Notes under the pieces: model-generated
Seen by the model: only the letters and a program-made list of their open reading frames with translations
The model's database searches: none
Told to the model about the DNA's origin: nothing
Made by a program: the position numbers and the translations under genes
In this document: positions 1 to 7,498 of the stretch, piece after piece
How the letters are laid out: each line of letters opens with the position of its first letter
Numbering within the stretch: the first letter of the stretch is position 1
Source: a virus
Reading direction: 5' to 3' (one strand)
IMG/VR virus record: IMGVR_UViG_3300033141_001766
Span: 1-37,464 of that record
Length of the DNA stretch: 37,464 bases

Positions 1-114
1 ATTGCGGAGAAGATTTAAATATTGATGTGAAAAAAATAGAAGAAAAGATAACCCCTAAAACAAGAGCCATTATGGCGGTTCACATATATGGAAGAATGTG
101 TGATATGAAGGCTA
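1..114. repeat. Terminal direct repeat, left copy (circular overlap)
   Basis: These 114 bases are identical to 37351-37464. The repeat falls inside one open reading frame that runs through the junction without interruption, so it marks either the overlap of a circular assembly or the terminal redundancy of a circularly permuted phage genome. Sequence alone does not separate the two. Confidence 0.95.
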
Positions 115-776
115 CTAGAAAACTGGCGAAATATTATGGGCTTTATGTTATTGAAGATGCCTGTGAGGCGTATGGGGGAACTATAGACGGTATAAAAGCT
201 GGAAATTGGGGAGATGTTGGTATTTTTTCAATGTATGTAAATAAGGTAATGACTGCTGGTGAGGGGGGAATAGTTACCACTAACAACGAAAGAATTTATG
301 AACAATTAAAATATTTACGGCATATGGCATTTGATGATGAACACACTTATCTTCATAGAAAAGTTGGATTTAATTTTAGAATGACTAATTTACAAGCAGC
401 TTTAGTATTAGCTCAATTAGAACAGGTAGATAAATTTATAGAAAAAAGAAAAGAAATAGCTAAATGGTATGATGAAGATTTAGAACGATTTACTATACCC
501 CGTCCAGAAGGTTCTGTGATTTGGTATTATGACATAATTTTACCCTATGAGGAAAATATAGATTTATATGAAGCATTAAAAAAGAAGGGAATAGAAACAA
601 GAATATTTTTTAAACCAATGTCTCTACAACCGATTTATTTTAATCCAGAAGTTTACCAAACTAAGGCTTATGAATTTTCTAAAAAGGGACTTTATTTACC
701 AACTTATCCACAGCTTACTTATAAAGATGTGAAATATATTTCTAAAGAAGTGTTATCCACAATAAACGAATTATAA
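1..776 (+). CDS. DegT/DnrJ/RfbE-family PLP sugar aminotransferase, C-terminal part (continues from 37047)
   Basis: This is the 3' part of a gene that starts at 37047 and crosses the circular junction; the frame enters at base 3 and the whole protein is about 359 residues, normal for the family. The class transfers an amino group to a nucleotide-linked keto-sugar using pyridoxal phosphate. Visible landmarks are VHIYG, EDACEAYGG and FSMYVNK followed by GEGG; the Lys of VNK (about residue 183 of the full protein) is the Schiff-base lysine. That lysine argues against the ColD-type dehydratase branch, which has His there. The pattern is close to RfbE/Per GDP-perosamine synthase, and the gene directly follows a GMD-like dehydratase that would make its substrate. 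The family call is firm; perosamine as product is inferred. Confidence 0.9.
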   Translation, partial: CGEDLNIDVKKIEEKITPKTRAIMAVHIYGRMCDMKATRKLAKYYGLYVIEDACEAYGGTIDGIKAGNWGDVGIFSMYVNKVMTAGEGGIVTTNNERIYEQLKYLRHMAFDDEHTYLHRKVGFNFRMTNLQAALVLAQLEQVDKFIEKRKEIAKWYDEDLERFTIPRPEGSVIWYYDIILPYEENIDLYEALKKKGIETRIFFKPMSLQPIYFNPEVYQTKAYEFSKKGLYLPTYPQLTYKDVKYISKEVLSTINEL

Positions 777-782
777 GAAATA

Positions 783-791
783 TGGTATAAT
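783..791 (+). promoter_or_regulatory. Extended -10 promoter (TGGTATAAT) before the tail/virion genes
   Basis: A perfect TATAAT preceded by TGn lies 7 bases after the aminotransferase stop codon. No good -35 hexamer is visible at 16-18 bp, as is common with extended -10 promoters. Transcription would begin near 798, immediately before the hairpin leader at 797-880. Confidence 0.55.
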
Positions 792-796
792 ATAAC

Positions 797-880
797 AAAG
801 ACAGTACCCTATTGTCTGTCTTTACCTGCGAGCGATGGTTTTGGGTGCTGGCTGTTGCTTGTATGGTAAAGGCAGACAAT
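797..880 (+). promoter_or_regulatory. Structured leader with two mutually exclusive hairpins
   Basis: AAAGACAG (797-804) can pair perfectly with CTGTCTTT (816-823). Alternatively 811-826 pairs with 865-880 over 16 bp with a single G-U, enclosing a 38-nt apical region with a further weak AGCGA/TTGCT stem. Both foldings use 816-823, so they cannot coexist. The element sits between the promoter at 783-791 and the TTG start at 897, which suits a processing site or an attenuator-like leader. Function is inferred. Confidence 0.55.
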
Positions 881-896
881 AATAGCACCAAATGAA

Positions 897-1640
897 TTGC
901 AATTTTCTGATACTACAAATAAAAAAGGGATCGTCCAAGACATAGATTTTCTTGTAGGAACAGATTCTACATCTTATCCCTTGGCTGATAAAGCCAGAAA
1001 TGTAAACCAATGGTATTACAAGGTAATTGGTTGGATTTTAGAATCTTCTGGAACTTGGGAATGGGATGATTCTAATTATACTGATTTTCCTATTGCTACT
1101 GCTACTCTTGTAGATGGACAAGAAGATTATACTCTTCCCCATGCTGCAGCAAGTAGTTCTAATGCTTCAACATTTTTAAAACTTATTGGTATTTCTGTAA
1201 AAAATTCTGGGGGAAATTGGAAAAAATTAAGAAATATTGATGAAAGTCAACTCCCTAATCAAGATTTAGAAGAATTATTTAAAACAGCAGGACTTCCTCG
1301 TTTTTATAAGGTTATTGGAAACTCTGTAAAATTATTACCCGCTCCAGATTCTAATAATGTAACTCTATCATCTGGATTAAAAGTTTATTTCCAGAGAACT
1401 ATGGATGAATTTACTGCTTCTGATACTACACAAGAACCAGGATTTCCAAGAACATTTCATAGGATTTTATCATTAGGGGGAGCTTATGATTATGCTGTAG
1501 CTAAAGGATTAAAAAATGTTAATTCTTTAAGAGCTGAGATAGAACAATTAAAACAACAACTACAGGAATATTATGGTCATATAAATAAGGATATAAAGAT
1601 TAGAATTATGCCAAGAGAAATAAGAAAGCATCTAATATAA
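897..1640 (+). CDS. Putative head-tail connector or other virion structural protein
   Basis: This 247-residue soluble protein begins the tail/virion block. The frame has no ATG near the start; the best start is the TTG at 897, because the stop at 867-869 closes the frame upstream and the ATG at 892 is out of frame. The middle has beta-rich segments (TLVDGQEDYTLP, SVKLLPAPDS) and the C-terminus has an amphipathic helix rich in Leu and Gln (about residues 208-228). The layout resembles connector or adaptor proteins of tailed phages, and the position, followed by beta-rich tail proteins, agrees. I do not recognise a catalytic motif and the specific role is unknown. Confidence 0.65.
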   Translation: MQFSDTTNKKGIVQDIDFLVGTDSTSYPLADKARNVNQWYYKVIGWILESSGTWEWDDSNYTDFPIATATLVDGQEDYTLPHAAASSSNASTFLKLIGISVKNSGGNWKKLRNIDESQLPNQDLEELFKTAGLPRFYKVIGNSVKLLPAPDSNNVTLSSGLKVYFQRTMDEFTASDTTQEPGFPRTFHRILSLGGAYDYAVAKGLKNVNSLRAEIEQLKQQLQEYYGHINKDIKIRIMPREIRKHLI

Positions 1641-1641
1641 A

Positions 1642-1827
1642 ATGGCATATTCATTAGAAACAAAAAATGGAGTTGGGGGAACCAATACCCTAGATCCAGG
1701 AGATGCTACTGGCTTGATAGCTCCCCCTACTTATGCTGAACAGATTACCTTATCTGCTGGTACTTATAGTCATGAAACAAAAAATTCTGCTGGTACTTAT
1801 AGTCATGAAACAAAAAATTCTACTTAA
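1642..1827 (+). CDS. Short repetitive virion-associated protein with YSxETKN repeats
   Basis: A 61-residue protein starting one base after the previous stop. The heptad YS(L/H)ETKN occurs three times: at residues 3-9 and twice in a C-terminal tandem duplication of 11 residues that mirrors a perfect 33-bp DNA tandem repeat. It is Thr/Ser/Gly-rich with no signal peptide or membrane segment. Lying inside the structural operon ahead of a repeat-rich virion protein, it is plausibly a minor virion or decoration protein, but no family is recognised. Confidence 0.6.
   Translation: MAYSLETKNGVGGTNTLDPGDATGLIAPPTYAEQITLSAGTYSHETKNSAGTYSHETKNST
1753..1818 (+). repeat. Perfect 33-bp tandem duplication inside the 1642 gene
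   Basis: Bases 1753-1785 and 1786-1818 are identical, and the first three bases of a third unit follow. The unit is in frame and encodes eleven residues. Perfect identity indicates a recent duplication or ongoing slippage, in contrast with the diverged repeats of the next gene. Confidence 0.95.
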
Positions 1828-1842
1828 TAGCACCTCAATTTA

Positions 1843-2934
1843 ATGGCAGATACAAATTATACATTTAAAGATGCTTCGGGCAATACCAAAACTCATGATG
1901 CAAGATCAGAAGGAACAAACTCGGAATTAAGGGCTGTTATTTGTATTGGAGATCCCGCTACTAATGCCAATGTTGCCTCTGTTGATGCGAGCAATGGATT
2001 AGCTGTAGATGTAAAAGCATTACCAACATTACCTGCTGGAACAAACAATATTGGCAGGGTAGACATAAATAACATTTCTGCTGGCACACAAACTAATGAT
2101 GTAAAAATAACTTTAGATGGAGAAGCCGTATTATTAGCAGCAGGGACAAATAATATTGGTAGAATAGATGTAAATGATATTTCGGCTGGTACACAAACCA
2201 ATGACGTTAAGATTACATTAGACGGGGAAGCCGTGATTTTGGGAGCTGGAACCAGTAACATTGGTAGGGTGGATATAAACGATATCTCAGCGGGTACGCA
2301 AACTAATGATGTGAAGGTAACATTAGATGGAGAAAATGTGGCTTTAGCGGCTGGAACAAATACAATTGGTAATGTGAAGATTACTGATGGAACTGAAACC
2401 GTTTCTGTTAATGCTTCAAATCAATTAGAGGTAGCTGTTGGGAATACAATCAATGTTACTGGAGATGTTGCTCACGATTCGGCTGATTCTGGTAATCCAG
2501 TTAAAATTGGTGGGGTAGCGAGGACATCAAATCCTACGGCTGTAGCTGATGGAGACAGGGTTAATGCAGCTTTTGATGATATAGGAAGACAGGTAGTAGT
2601 TTTAAATCAGGTTAGAGACTTAACTACACATGGAACAGCTACAATATCAACTACATCAGAAACTACAATTTTATCAGCTGCTGGTGCTGGAGTTTATCTT
2701 GATTTAACCGCTATTACAATTGCTAATACATCAGCGACTGACGTTAGGGTTGATATCAGGGATGCTTCCAGTGGAACTGTTAGATTATCATTTTTAGCTC
2801 CAGCAGGACAAACAGTTGGTGCAGTATTTCAGGTTCCAGTAACACAAGCAGCTGCTAATAATGCTTGGACTGCCCAACTTTCATCTGCAGTGACAGATGT
2901 TAGAGTATTTATGCAGGCAGTTAAAAATGTTTAA
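1843..2934 (+). CDS. Beta-repeat virion/tail protein with three 35-residue repeats
   Basis: A 363-residue, Ala/Thr/Val/Asp-rich protein. Residues 65-169 contain three consecutive 35-residue repeats (each with AGTxNIGR, ISAGTQTNDVK and LDGE), and a degenerate fourth starts at residue 170. The C-terminal 100 residues look like a beta-sandwich. This composition is typical of phage fibres, spikes or decoration proteins, and the tail-gene context agrees. At DNA level the repeats differ at many synonymous sites, so protein sequence but not DNA identity is conserved. No transmembrane segment or catalytic motif is seen. The exact virion location is unknown. Confidence 0.75.
   Translation: MADTNYTFKDASGNTKTHDARSEGTNSELRAVICIGDPATNANVASVDASNGLAVDVKALPTLPAGTNNIGRVDINNISAGTQTNDVKITLDGEAVLLAAGTNNIGRIDVNDISAGTQTNDVKITLDGEAVILGAGTSNIGRVDINDISAGTQTNDVKVTLDGENVALAAGTNTIGNVKITDGTETVSVNASNQLEVAVGNTINVTGDVAHDSADSGNPVKIGGVARTSNPTAVADGDRVNAAFDDIGRQVVVLNQVRDLTTHGTATISTTSETTILSAAGAGVYLDLTAITIANTSATDVRVDIRDASSGTVRLSFLAPAGQTVGAVFQVPVTQAAANNAWTAQLSSAVTDVRVFMQAVKNV
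2035..2349 (+). repeat. Three in-frame 105-bp coding repeats, synonymously diverged
   Basis: Units 2035-2139, 2140-2244 and 2245-2349 encode nearly the same 35 residues but use different synonymous codons throughout (for example GCTGGAACA, GCAGGGACA and GCTGGAACC for Ala-Gly-Thr). A fourth partial unit follows from 2350. Confidence 0.9.
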
Positions 2935-3230
2935 TGATTGATTATAAATTCAAAAGAATAATAAGAGACGGTAATACGACTAAATTTTTAGTAACCTTCT
3001 ATGAAGGCGATATTGGAATTGAAAATGAATTAAATTTAGATACTAATCAGTTAGAACCGATTAAAAGATATCGCAGAAGAAAAGTTTTAAAACAAAAAGA
3101 ATTTACAATTAACCGAGATGTAGATACAGATATATTACGAAAAATTTTAAATTATAAATTAAGAAAACTTTTCCCTAACAAAGAAAGAATTAAAGAACAA
3201 AGGGAAGAGTTGGTTAGCAATGAAATATAA
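2934..3230 (+). CDS. Small basic protein of unknown function in the tail operon
   Basis: A 98-residue, strongly charged protein (many Lys/Arg, especially residues 42-60 and 80-95). Its ATG overlaps the previous stop as TAATG, so translation is probably by stop-start coupling. It overlaps the next gene by 11 bases. There is no recognisable domain, signal or membrane segment. The position between two beta-rich virion genes suggests an assembly or minor structural role, but this is only context. Confidence 0.6.
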   Translation: MIDYKFKRIIRDGNTTKFLVTFYEGDIGIENELNLDTNQLEPIKRYRRRKVLKQKEFTINRDVDTDILRKILNYKLRKLFPNKERIKEQREELVSNEI

Positions 3231-4338
3231 TTTTTGGACAGCACAAGGCAAAAAAGGAAAAATCTGGGATAATCCCGATTATCTTATAGGTAAAAATGTT
3301 AAAAGAATTAACGAAAATCTTTGGTTTAAACAACAACAAAAATTATTGCTTTGGATGGCTAACACAGATTACGGACGAGATTTATTATGTATTCCAAAGA
3401 ACTTTCCAAAAATAATAGAAATGAGCAAAAAGCATATTACTGGTTTGGTTGATATTACTAAAAACAGAAATGACACTTATAAGATTATAAAAGTTTCAGA
3501 TTTTAGAACAGGAACAAAGTGGGCTAATGTTATAAGATATCGCTGGAAAGAGTTTCAAGAATACGCAAAGTTTTATTATATGCAATTTGATAGATTGCCT
3601 GTATTTTATCCAGTTGTGCCAGTAAATTTTAGATTTGCTTATACCACAAGTACTTTTTATCCTAATCCTGGAGATACAACAGCTCCAACTGACGGAATTC
3701 TTGCAAGAGACCTTGGTGCAGGAAATGGTTCAACCTGGAATGATATAAGAAATGGTGCTGGTAATCAAGCTTATATGCCGTCCACTACAGATGTATCTCC
3801 TGCTCTTGCCAAAGATGCTTCTGGATGGTGGAGAATGAGAAGACAATTATTTGGATTTAATACTTCGTCTATTGGAACTGATACAATAAGCAGTGGAACA
3901 TTATCATTAACAGATTATAGTACTTCAGGACCAAAAGATGATTTTGGTGGTGGTAATTCAGAGATAACTTTTGATGCTTGGGCTGATATGAATAATGAAG
4001 CAAATTTTGATGCTGCAGATTACAATGATTATGATGGTGTAGAGCAGGTAACAGCAAGAATGACATATAATAACTTTCAAAGTGGTAATACTTATAAAGA
4101 TTTTACTCTGAATTCTTCGGGAATATCAAGTATTAAAAAGAATGGCAATACATTTTTTGGAGCAAGAACTGGTTATGATTTTGATAATAGCGAACCAGGT
4201 GGAACTGGAACAACCCAATTTAAGATGTATATGTCTGATGAAACAGGTACTTCTAAAGACCCTAAATTAGTTGTAACACATACTGCTGCAGCGGTGACTA
4301 TTCCCTCAACATTGTCATTGCTCGGTGTTGGTTCATAA
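3220..4338 (+). CDS. Putative tail fibre / receptor-binding protein with C-terminal DNRLRE-like beta domain
   Basis: A 372-residue protein in two parts. The first about 130 residues are charged and helical, as in virion-attachment domains. The rest is Gly/Ser/Thr/Asn-rich and beta-predicted. From about residue 205 the pattern of RRQLFGF, then SSGTLSLTDYS and a final DPKLVVTHT resembles the DNRLRE/CBM96-like jelly-roll found at the ends of surface and fibre proteins. It is a candidate for host recognition. It overlaps the upstream gene by 11 bases and is followed one base later by the next gene. The domain assignment is by motif only. Confidence 0.6.
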   Translation: MKYNFWTAQGKKGKIWDNPDYLIGKNVKRINENLWFKQQQKLLLWMANTDYGRDLLCIPKNFPKIIEMSKKHITGLVDITKNRNDTYKIIKVSDFRTGTKWANVIRYRWKEFQEYAKFYYMQFDRLPVFYPVVPVNFRFAYTTSTFYPNPGDTTAPTDGILARDLGAGNGSTWNDIRNGAGNQAYMPSTTDVSPALAKDASGWWRMRRQLFGFNTSSIGTDTISSGTLSLTDYSTSGPKDDFGGGNSEITFDAWADMNNEANFDAADYNDYDGVEQVTARMTYNNFQSGNTYKDFTLNSSGISSIKKNGNTFFGARTGYDFDNSEPGGTGTTQFKMYMSDETGTSKDPKLVVTHTAAAVTIPSTLSLLGVGS

Positions 4339-4339
4339 T

Positions 4340-5851
4340 ATGGCAAAAGAAGTAATATTACAATTAGATAGTTTTAGAGATGGGCTTGCAAAATCCATTT
4401 ATCAAGGTGGGAAAAATCAGTTTGCTCCTGGGACTTATGATATAGATTTTTTTTCACAGCCAGGAATTATACAACCAGTTATAGGACTCAAAAGAGATAC
4501 GGGGGATCCAAGTACTCGTGATATTAGAGCGGTTATTAGGGCAAGTGATGGAACTTATTACTGGATAGGAACTAATGCTTCAGGTGAATTACAGGTATGG
4601 ACTGGATCACCAGGTAGCAATACAACATTAAGTACATCTGGTTCTGGAAATGCTAGTGCAACTAATATGGCACAGGGAAGTAAAGTTATAGAATTTAAAG
4701 GAAGTGGTAGTAATACTTATTTAATTTTCTATGATAGTTCTACTGATTTAGCTAAATTTGATATAGGAACACCAGCTATTACTTTAACTGCTAATGGTTC
4801 TGCATTAACTGGAAATACTGGTTTGGATTTACTGATTTATAAAAGTTTTCTTTATTACTGTAATAAAAACAAAGTAGGAAGAGCTGTCCATTGTGATTCC
4901 AGTGCTGGATTTAATGATTCAGCTTTAACGTTAGAAGATAAATACAGAGTTCAAACCCTAACTGGTTGGGGAAACAAAGTAGTAGTTGGAGCAGCTACTA
5001 AAAATGAAGGAGGAAATAGTAAATTATTTATTTGGGATGGGGTATCAACTTTATTTGATTATTCAGTAGATTTACCAGATAACGGATTAAGAGCTGCAGT
5101 TAATAATAATGGAATTATTTATCTATTTTGTGTTTCTAATCCTAATGGTAATGCTGATATTAATATTGTAAGGGTTTACGCATGGGCTGGGGGAGAGAGG
5201 ATAAAACTAATTAGAGAATTGAATTTAGAGGCAACTACCATAAATTCCTTTAAAATTTTACCAGCGGCTGTTAATTCTTATAGGGGGAAAGTATATTTTA
5301 CAATCAATGCGGGAACTGCAGATTCAATGACAATAGATAATGGTGTTTATAGTATCGATGAAAGGGGAGTATTAAATCTTGAATATATTGATGCAAGTGC
5401 TGACACCTCAGATTTGAGTGCTTATTTTTGTCAATGGATAGAAGGAGATTTATTTTGGTTTTTTGATGCTGGAGCTACTAAAGTAAAAGCTCATCATGCT
5501 GGCGATGATTATTCTTCTAATGCAAGATTAGATACTTTAGCTTATAGATTCGATTCTAGATATGAAACAAGAATTGATGAAATATTCTTCAATTTAGTTA
5601 GTTTACCAGCCAGTACAAGTGTGGCAGTAAGTATTAACACCGATCAAGCTGGATCTGGATTTAGTGCAGTTAAAACAATATCTTCTGGAAAGGTAGCTCA
5701 TATTATAAATCAAGCAGATTATACATTTCAGCCAGGTCATACACATCAATTAAGATTTAAATTTACTAGTAGTAGTTCTTTAAGACCGCAGATAATATTA
5801 CCAATTTATATTAAAGCAACGGTCTTTGAGAACCAGATGTTAGAATCATGA
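4340..5851 (+). CDS. Beta-propeller-like tail/virion protein
   Basis: A 503-residue protein with no signal peptide. It is built of short beta-strand blocks (YYWIGTNASGELQVWTG, KLFIWDGVSTLFDYS, IIYLFCVSNPNG, GVYSIDERGVLNLEY) spaced like propeller blades, followed by a beta-sandwich-like C-terminus. Similar propeller-like proteins occur at the tail base of short-tailed phages. The ATG at 4340, one base after the previous stop, is preferred to the upstream TTG at 4325 because it begins MAKEVI with the usual AT-rich start context. Its last codons overlap the following gene. The fold is inferred from pattern. Confidence 0.65.
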   Translation: MAKEVILQLDSFRDGLAKSIYQGGKNQFAPGTYDIDFFSQPGIIQPVIGLKRDTGDPSTRDIRAVIRASDGTYYWIGTNASGELQVWTGSPGSNTTLSTSGSGNASATNMAQGSKVIEFKGSGSNTYLIFYDSSTDLAKFDIGTPAITLTANGSALTGNTGLDLLIYKSFLYYCNKNKVGRAVHCDSSAGFNDSALTLEDKYRVQTLTGWGNKVVVGAATKNEGGNSKLFIWDGVSTLFDYSVDLPDNGLRAAVNNNGIIYLFCVSNPNGNADINIVRVYAWAGGERIKLIRELNLEATTINSFKILPAAVNSYRGKVYFTINAGTADSMTIDNGVYSIDERGVLNLEYIDASADTSDLSAYFCQWIEGDLFWFFDAGATKVKAHHAGDDYSSNARLDTLAYRFDSRYETRIDEIFFNLVSLPASTSVAVSINTDQAGSGFSAVKTISSGKVAHIINQADYTFQPGHTHQLRFKFTSSSSLRPQIILPIYIKATVFENQMLES

Positions 5852-6342
5852 CAAAAGAATTAGATAAATTTTTTACTGAACCAGAGGAAACTAAAGTAGA
5901 AATTCAATCTCCGCCAGTAATAAAGTGGAATGACCTTGACAATCCATATTTCATCATTACGGCAGTTGTTCCTGGAACATCAGCTCAAACTGCAACTAAT
6001 TATGGAGTATTTTTTACTGCTCCGTTTAGTTGTCAGGTTATAGAAGCTTGGGAAACCCATGATGTTTCAGGATCAGATGCTGGTAATGTAACATTAACGG
6101 TAGAAAAATTAACAACTGGTCAATCAACTAATTCAGGTGTAGAAGTATTATCTGGAACATTTGATTTAAAAGATTCAGATAATACACCCCAAAGACAGAA
6201 AGCTAAAACAATAGAAGAAGATATAACCCTAAATCCAGGAGATAGATTAGCATTAAAAGATTCAGGTACCTTGACTCAATTGAGTCATGTTTCTGTTACT
6301 GTATTACTAAAAGTATTACAGACAGAACTTGATCAATCTTAA
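5848..6342 (+). CDS. Small beta-sandwich virion/tail protein
   Basis: A 164-residue protein beginning in an ATGA overlap with the previous gene. A charged 30-residue N-terminus leads into alternating hydrophobic strands with NVTLTVEKLTTG and NPGDRLALKDSGT, typical of a jelly-roll subunit as seen in trimeric phage decoration or spike proteins. No enzymatic motif or membrane segment is present. It sits among tail genes; the exact role is not known. Confidence 0.65.
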   Translation: MTKELDKFFTEPEETKVEIQSPPVIKWNDLDNPYFIITAVVPGTSAQTATNYGVFFTAPFSCQVIEAWETHDVSGSDAGNVTLTVEKLTTGQSTNSGVEVLSGTFDLKDSDNTPQRQKAKTIEEDITLNPGDRLALKDSGTLTQLSHVSVTVLLKVLQTELDQS

Positions 6343-6344
6343 TT

Positions 6345-7493
6345 ATGGCAACACAAATAATTCCAGAAGAATTCAAAAGAATGGGTATTACAGCTCCTTT
6401 AGGTTCGACTGAGGCAACACAGCAGATTCTAGAGAAAGGAAAGTCTTTATTAGCCCCAAAAACCGAAGAACAATTTCCAAATTTGGATATTACTCCGCCA
6501 TCTAAATTTTCTGCTGAAGAATTAACCAAAGTAGCAGAATCGCCTATAACAAGGGAAGATATACAAAAGTTTATAACACAGCAAGAAAAATTAGTTAAAC
6601 AAATAGCAGGAACTACAAAATTAACGCCAGAAGAAGAAAAAGCTCAAAAAGAATTAAGTCGATTACAATTAGAAGAATTAAGTCAATTTGAGTCTTTAAG
6701 AACGAGACCTGGATTAGATTTACCAACATTCCAAAGAGCTATGTCTGAAATGGAAAGATCAAATAGATTAAGAAGAATAGAACTTCAAATGCAGTTACAG
6801 TTAGCTGAACAAAGAAAGGCAAACTTACTTGATTCTCTTAAACTGCAATTAGCTTCAAAACAACAATTATTTTCTGATACATTAAAATTGTTACAGATGT
6901 CATTAGATGATTCTTTGGGAACATTTACTGATGATGAAGGTAATGTAACTGTATTACTAAAAAATCCAATTACTGGAGAAATAAAACAACAAAGAATATT
7001 AAATATAAGTAAAAAACAAGCTAATAAAGAATTCACAAATACTAAATGGGTTGTTGGTCCAGATAACAAATTAGTCTTTGTAGGAAGAACAAGTGATGGA
7101 GATATTGTAACACAAAAAACAGATATTAAAGCTCGTCAAGAAGGGGGAGGTTTTGGGCAAGGAGGATTGTTTACTCCAGTTCAAGTTCAAAGAGCAATGG
7201 AGGAAGCTACCAATCTTGCTGTAAAATATGATAAAAAAAGAATTCCCGTAACTGATCCTAATACAGGAGAGATTAAAATGGGGCTTCCTCCTGGATTAAG
7301 AGAAAAGGTAATTGAACAATTAAGAAAGGCATATGGGAATATATTAACAGAATCTCAAATAACAGAAATAGTTTATACCGTTCTTCCTGATTTTGTTAGT
7401 GTTGAGGAAGCTGATCAGGATATAGGAGATATTATTAAACAAAAAGTACTGGAAGAATTATCTAAATCTAAAAAATCTAAAAAAGGTGAATAA
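6345..7493 (+). CDS. Coiled-coil internal virion / tail protein
   Basis: A 382-residue protein rich in Gln, Glu, Lys and Leu with a long coiled-coil-like stretch at roughly residues 65-190, then a short beta segment and a Gly-rich linker (GGGFGQGGLF) before a helical C-terminus ending in a Lys/Ser-rich tail. It directly precedes the 954-residue LPD38-like protein, an arrangement like that of ejection proteins encoded side by side in podovirus-like genomes. No catalytic motif is seen. The role as an internal virion or ejection protein is inferred from neighbour and composition. Confidence 0.6.
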   Translation: MATQIIPEEFKRMGITAPLGSTEATQQILEKGKSLLAPKTEEQFPNLDITPPSKFSAEELTKVAESPITREDIQKFITQQEKLVKQIAGTTKLTPEEEKAQKELSRLQLEELSQFESLRTRPGLDLPTFQRAMSEMERSNRLRRIELQMQLQLAEQRKANLLDSLKLQLASKQQLFSDTLKLLQMSLDDSLGTFTDDEGNVTVLLKNPITGEIKQQRILNISKKQANKEFTNTKWVVGPDNKLVFVGRTSDGDIVTQKTDIKARQEGGGFGQGGLFTPVQVQRAMEEATNLAVKYDKKRIPVTDPNTGEIKMGLPPGLREKVIEQLRKAYGNILTESQITEIVYTVLPDFVSVEEADQDIGDIIKQKVLEELSKSKKSKKGE

Positions 7494-7498
7494 TAATT

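Noticed and set aside
1893-2261. 122-codon minus-strand frame opposite the beta-repeat protein
   Set aside because: Its repeats are the mirror of the sense-strand repeats, and the sense frame shows synonymous variation; no promoter or start signal supports it.
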